From Pagrus major (taxonomy: Eukaryota > Chordata > Actinopteri > Spariformes > Sparidae), in NCBI RefSeq assembly GCF_040436345.1, contig NC_133220.1:11167664-11231663 (forward strand): a DNA stretch of 64,000 nt, written 5' to 3'. This document shows positions 59,191-64,000 of the stretch, piece by piece. A model generated the notes under the pieces. It was given only the letters and a program-made list of their open reading frames with translations. It made no database searches and was not told the origin of the DNA. A program made the position numbers and the translations under genes. The number at the start of each line of letters is the position of its first letter. Within the stretch, counting starts at the first letter, position 1.

Positions 59191-59889
59191 TTTACACTTC
59201 AACAAAAGGTCTAATTCTGTAGGAATTGTTTCCATAATGTTGTCACACACTTAGAATAACATCCTCAGCCTGTGAGTGGCAAAAACAAGCACTTTAGCTG
59301 AAGCGGACTAACTGGACCAATTCCAAAACTTTAGTTAAGTATGACTCATATATACACATTTACAACTTCAGTCCTATATTTGCATGTTTTAAAGATACCG
59401 TAATTCCCCTTTAACAGTATATCTTTACCCTGTGTCTCCTTAATTTGAAGCCAATTTTTGCTGTCAACATGTTCTTTCTCCTCTAACCCCCTGTGCCGCT
59501 GCAGGAAGGTGGATGTAATCATCAACATACTGTATGTGAAGTGTGATTGGAGCACAGGAGCAGAGAAGGTGGAGGCACTGGCGCTGGAGAGGTGGATGTG
59601 AGGTGGGCAGGCGGTAACAGAAGAGCTGTTCTGCTACTTTGTCCAACAGCACGGAGAGCTGACCTTGAGGGGAATGGGGAAAATTGACAGGGGGGGAGAG
59701 CGGTAACAAGGGCCAGCTATATATCAGGCAGGCAATTTGGAGCGGTTTATCCGATGAGGGTCAATTCCTGCTGCAGTACCATAGATCAGAGTTTTCAAGC
59801 CTGAGCGTGCCTTCATGGGGAGAGGTTCAGATAGATCCATTTTTGAATGACTAAGCCGCTGATCAAGCCGCAGCAAATCATTCACACAA

Positions 59890-60340
59890 AACATAGAGGA
59901 GTGGGGTAATCATGAGGATTTGTGATGCAGGAAAACGTGCATCAGCAGATTTATCTCCTGCTATTTGTGGCCTTGCTTCTCTGGCTCTGGTCCAAATCAA
60001 ATCTCTTTTAAGAGGCAATTCCACAATGTTCCTTTCAATTATTTTACAAATCAAGGACATGGAACAGGTTATTATCGAGAGGATACAGGCGTTAATGTTA
60101 TTATTATTGCCGGCGATAAAAAGGAATACCATCATTTGTGACCAAAACGTATTCCTCTGTATAGAAAGACATCAAAGATCTGCACTAAATCTGTCTCTGT
60201 GTTACGCTGCAATGCCAAGAGAGAGTAATTTTACAGATGCCTTTACTCTGTGTCTGACCTTTTCTAATGCTGCTTCTATTTTGGATCACTGTCTCTCCAC
60301 ACCTCAGAGACTGGCCAGATGGCTGGTCTATTGAGTGATA
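59890..60340. promoter_or_regulatory. Candidate conserved non-coding element
   Basis: Composition is even, free of simple repeats, and rich in homeodomain-type ATTA/TAAT cores (CAATTATTTTAC, GTTATTATCGAG, GGCGTTAATGTTATTATTAT). A 140-codon open frame covers it on the plus strand, but its translation resembles no family and lacks splice partners. This is the texture of a developmental enhancer. The judgement is by eye only. Confidence 0.25.
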
Positions 60341-62029
60341 AAATTTGAGAGACAAGAGCACTGTTACACCATGAGACTCTTTGGCTCAGGCCCCAGCTTC
60401 AGTGGAGGCTGGAATGAGCACATAACTCCAACACAACATTTGAATTTCCCTTCATTATCTTCTCCTCCTGCATGGCCAACAGACTGAGCCCAGTTCATAT
60501 GCTCTGAGTGGCAAGTCAATATAATGAAGATGGTGAGTTATACAGGACATCCACAAGCAAACTGTTCCAACCTCAATGGACTATTGTGTAGGATCTATGA
60601 CGTTTCTAAAGTAAAATTCTCTTTGTAAAGCCAAATTATGAGACTCTATAACTAAATAATATATTAATAAGTGAGGACATCTTGTGGACAAGGTTAATTT
60701 TGCACCATGTTGATGTTTGAAAGGACACATTTCTAGATTAAATGTAATTTTTAACATGTACTCAATGTAGCCAGTACCATGTGTCTGTATGGGTTGATTT
60801 GGTTTGAAAAAATGTATACTTTCCTATATTAGGAAGGATCCATCATTATTGTGACTGTGCTGTAGCGGTCAAAGGAGATACTGCTTCTGACCCATGTTCC
60901 ATTTTGTTTTAAGGTTACAAAAAAAGAAGAAGAAAGGATTACAACACAACAGAGTTTACAGCTATGTCTAATGCAAAGTAGCACCGACTTGTGTCAAACA
61001 GTGAGGGGGTCAAAAAATGTCAGTTGTTGCTAAAATAGCCTGCAGGTGCAGGGAAGGTTCCAGTGTTTCTGCTGGTAAGGTTTTGGCACCGCAAGCAAAA
61101 ATAAAATCACAAAAGAAGACAAAACATTCAGTGATAAATCATCTGATCCACTGAGTAACGTGACTGCATATGTTACATTTCCAGAACTGGGCCATAGTTC
61201 AGAGACCTCTGGTTTTATATTATTGTAATTCCTGCAGGTAAGCAGACCCACTCTACCTCCCACTCTACCTCCTGAGCTACAACCACCCAGACACCAGTTA
61301 GTTATAATAGTAATATGCAGATTCTCGGAAAATCTAATATCTGTTACCATGCCAACATGGTATCGATGAAATGTCAGGGGATAACCAAACAAATTCATCC
61401 TGTAGGAACCATGAATGCCTCAGTGCCATTTCATGGCAATTCATTGACTGACTTACGATCCTTAAAGCCCTCCAACAAACGTGGTTTAAAAAAATCCGAC
61501 ACTATCATTTTTTATAAAACCATGTGACCATGTTTGCATTTTCCAGCAGCTATTTTAGTGCTGAAGTGCCTATCCAAGCGCTGTACAGTTTTAAGCCTCT
61601 CTCTATCTTATTATAATTCAAATCTCATCATTGTGTGACTGCTTGGGTCAATGACTCATTCATTCTAGTTAGGTGTTGGATTAAACGCATCCATTAGTGT
61701 CTTTGCAATGCCATGCCTGCGTCACAAGCATTTATCCTGAGTTTAGTAAATCCATTTATCCATGAATTCATAACTATATAGCTTTGTCAGCTTGAGGACG
61801 TAAGTATATATACTGGCTAATACCTAATGAAAGCATAACAAAACAGAATCAGAGCCAGAAATGGTCGGATGAGCAGGGTGCATTACCATGGAGATCACGG
61901 GAGAATATTTATGCAATGTGATATGAGCTACAGTCAGTTCCCTGCTTACAGTCTACAGGATTTTCACTGTATGCCATCATAAAGCAGATATACTACATAG
62001 ACGACAATGCACTTTCGCATCTTATCTGT

Positions 62030-62345
62030 GCTCTGCTCATTTTCCGCTTGAGGAAGTTGGGAAAATTGACTTAGAATTGCTCCATGCAAAGTAGCTGCAC
62101 TTTCCACTTACATGGTTAGACACAGGGCATCGGAGTGTGGCGCAGGTATGCACGGTTTTCAACGACGCCGGAGACCCACAGCGTCCGTGCTGCAAATAAA
62201 AACCATCAGCACTCGCGCTCTCATTAATGTACTGAGGTGTGCGGAGGAATTTAGGATGCAGCTCCTTTCCCGTGGAGATGCATAAAAATGCTGTGTATGC
62301 TTGAGTAAAATAATGGATTATGCGGCTAAAGTGCCACCTTGGTCT
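62030..62345. promoter_or_regulatory. Candidate conserved non-coding element
   Basis: A 300-bp complex, repeat-free block with elements such as GCAAATAAAAACCATCAGC, CTCATTAATGTACTGAGG, GGAGATGCATAAAAATGC and GGATTATGCGGC. It contains octamer-, homeobox- and Sox-like cores. No coding frame is convincing. Inference from texture. Confidence 0.25.
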
Positions 62346-62545
62346 CCTTCTGAAACACAATTTGTTGACTATTTCGAAAAGATGACACAGATTGTCCTTT
62401 TCTTGCATATGTAGGCGTACTTCTTCTGATATAAAACATACTTTTTTGTACAACAAATTCCCATGTTGCACTTGATTTGAACAGCCCACTCTCTACACTC
62501 TGCACTACAGCGGTCAGCATAATTTGATTGAAACCCTGAATACAT

Positions 62546-62562
62546 CCACACACACACACACG
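62546..62562. repeat. Short (CA)n tract
   Basis: Eight CA units; simple sequence. Confidence 0.8.
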
Positions 62563-62809
62563 GGTGCATCAATATGTACCACTTGTTTGTGCAATATTCT
62601 TGTCCTCTTTAGCTAAAGAGTGGTAGCACGCAACACAGCCTCATCCATCATAATAATTTCACGTATTTCAGAGAATAAAAATGCTAATATGGAGACATAC
62701 AGAGTAAACAAAGTTCTGAAGAACGTGAAGAAGTCTATAATGCAATACAATTTGCATTTCATACATCTGTTTTTATGACAGGTACATACAATCCTTTATT
62801 TCCGCCTCA

Positions 62810-63090
62810 CAGAACTAACCATGAATGCTAATTCTGCCTTCCCATCAGAAGCATTGTAAGAAAAGGGATGTAGGCCCTGGACAGTCTGAAAAGCTCCTAA
62901 TGAATAATTAAATGGTGCCACCGCAGTTAAGGCATAATTTACCTCACCATTTCTCAGTGATTTTATTAAGGATTGCGGCTTGGCTGGCCAGTCAAGTTGG
63001 AATCCATGCAATATTCATCAGAGAAAAGATACATGGGACAACTCACAGACTGAGGATTTATTTCAAAAAAACAACAATGACACCAACAAA
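62810..63090. promoter_or_regulatory. Candidate conserved non-coding element
   Basis: A repeat-free block with CTAATGAATAATTAAATGG, GGCATAATTTACCTCACC, GTGATTTTATTAAGGATTG and CATGCAATATTCATCAGAG. TAATTA and ATGAATA cores are dense and the sequence is non-repetitive. No coding frame with a family resemblance. Inference only. Confidence 0.25.
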
Positions 63091-63394
63091 TCCCACCCTC
63101 TTGTAAAAGCCTGGCATGCTTCACGGCTCTTCCAGCCTACATGTGGCGGATTTGTGGCAACCTTTCTGCAGCGAGCCAAATGGCTTGAGAGGAGCTGTTC
63201 TTATACCTTATAATGCTACGGTGGCCTCCGGGGAATAAGGCAGCAGAAAGGTGCTGCAGGCCCAGGAGCAGTGAACGCATCATCATGCTGTCCTGTATGT
63301 GCGGTACATACTGTATGAGCCAAAAAGTTACCAGTTACCTGAGACATTTTTAACACTTTCAGAACTATAATACTTCTTACTGTTACTTCTACAA

Positions 63395-63895
63395 CTGCTG
63401 CTGAAAGGTGGGAAAAGTATTCAATTGATTCAAGTAGGAATATCTCACTGTCAGAATACATTACACATGTAAGTCCCAAAGTAGTACAAAAGCAACAAAA
63501 TGTGCTTTAAGTATAAGTATGCAGATTGGTCCCTGTCACCGTTTTATCATTATCATACTGGATCAATATTATTTATACATTACCATATAAGCAATTCAAT
63601 TAATATTATAGTTGGTTTGGATGAATCTCATTTTAACCACTTCATATACTGTTGGGAAATGTAATCTGAAAAAATTCATAATATTTTATAAGCCAATTGG
63701 TGACACTTTATAATAACCATCATATAATGTACTATAATAGTAGTCATACAGAAATAGCCAATCTTCTCGCTGATGGTCTGTTTACGTAGATAATATAGAC
63801 GCATCAGTATTAAATTGAGACCCCTTTATAACAAATTTAAGGTCATTGTAATGTAAAAGTACAGTACTTGAGTAAATGTACATAGCTATTTTTCA
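63395..63895. repeat. Teleost interspersed repeat (AAGTAC family) copy
   Basis: It begins GAAAGGTGGGAAAAGTATTCA and GTAAGTCCCAAAGTAGTACA and ends GTAAAAGTACAGTACTTGAG with TAAATGTACATAGC, the terminal words shared with the copies at 29780, 31205 and 4030. The middle is diverged or unrelated. Confidence 0.55.
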
Positions 63896-63926
63896 CTCCA
63901 GCTGCTGCTTATACTGGCACTACTAC

Positions 63927-63947
63927 TATAATAATAATAATAAAATC

Positions 63948-63987
<40 letters not shown>
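63927..63987. repeat. (AAT)n microsatellite
   Basis: An ATA/AAT trinucleotide run of about 60 bp with one AAATCATA interruption, adjacent to the preceding repeat copy. Confidence 0.92.
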
Positions 63988-63988
<1 letters not shown>

Positions 63989-64000
63989 CGTAAGCATGAG

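Noticed and set aside
59912-60334. 140-codon plus-strand open frame
   Set aside because: The translation has no family resemblance, no splice partners and no codon bias. It overlaps a block better explained as non-coding.
62037-62489. 150-codon minus-strand frame
   Set aside because: It overlaps a candidate non-coding element. The translation shows no domain and no splice context.
1-64000. tRNA, rRNA or microRNA genes
   Set aside because: No tRNA-like A/B box pair with cloverleaf and no rRNA text was seen by eye. Small hairpins found are repeats or intronic palindromes without further support.
1-64000. Endogenous retrovirus or other integrated virus
   Set aside because: No LTR pair and no gag/pol/env-like frames were seen. 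The only reverse-transcriptase-like text is a short LINE remnant at 4.7-4.9 kb.

Overview
The window is vertebrate nuclear DNA, almost certainly from a percomorph-type teleost fish. It has small multi-exon genes with GT-AG introns, AT-rich introns, and many short interspersed repeats of kinds common in fish (MITEs, L2-like LINE tails, a Tc1 remnant, CA and AAT microsatellites). The protein-level matches are all to vertebrate genes. No bacterial or viral operon is present. I assembled exons by hand from splice signals and reading phase. Five genes join into uninterrupted reading frames, and a sixth is cut by the left edge.

Layout, left to right. 1-3.6 kb: 5' half of a mitochondrial glutamate carrier gene (slc25a22-like, minus strand), with a GC-box/CCAAT promoter near 3.55 kb. 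3.6-8.7 kb: intergenic, with a LINE fragment. 8.76-10.05 kb: tshb, the thyrotropin beta subunit (minus strand), complete, with a TATA box. 12.1-19.5 kb: an slc5a8-type sodium-coupled monocarboxylate transporter (plus strand), 15 coding exons, 608 aa. 19.6-21.9 kb: a mucin-like single-pass membrane glycoprotein, probably a MUC15 relative (plus strand), 258 aa. 21.99-30.9 kb: sycp1, the synaptonemal-complex transverse filament protein (minus strand), 34 coding exons, 1040 aa. 32.8-39.8 kb: slc16a1, monocarboxylate transporter 1 (minus strand), 456 aa, with its first untranslated exon not located. 39.8-64 kb: no convincing protein gene. This part holds repeats, a 1.2 kb minisatellite of 32-bp dyad units, one unassigned exon-like segment near 46.95 kb, and several stretches that look like conserved non-coding elements. 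It may be the long 5' intron or regulatory domain of slc16a1.

The most informative signal is the gene neighbourhood. tshb-sycp1-slc16a1 corresponds to human 1p13. The transporter plus mucin pair wedged between tshb and sycp1 resembles the SLC5A12-MUC15 pair near FSHB on human 11p14. Since TSHB and FSHB are duplicates from the early vertebrate genome duplications, the pair here looks like the retained ohnolog of SLC5A12-MUC15, which I do not know from the human 1p13 region. A second consequence is that two unrelated lactate/pyruvate transporters (sodium-coupled SLC5 type and proton-coupled SLC16 type) sit about 15 kb apart. I found no strong evidence for a wholly new biological system. The best candidates for undescribed material are the mucin-like gene, the minisatellite, the orphan exon-like segments, and the putative non-coding elements.
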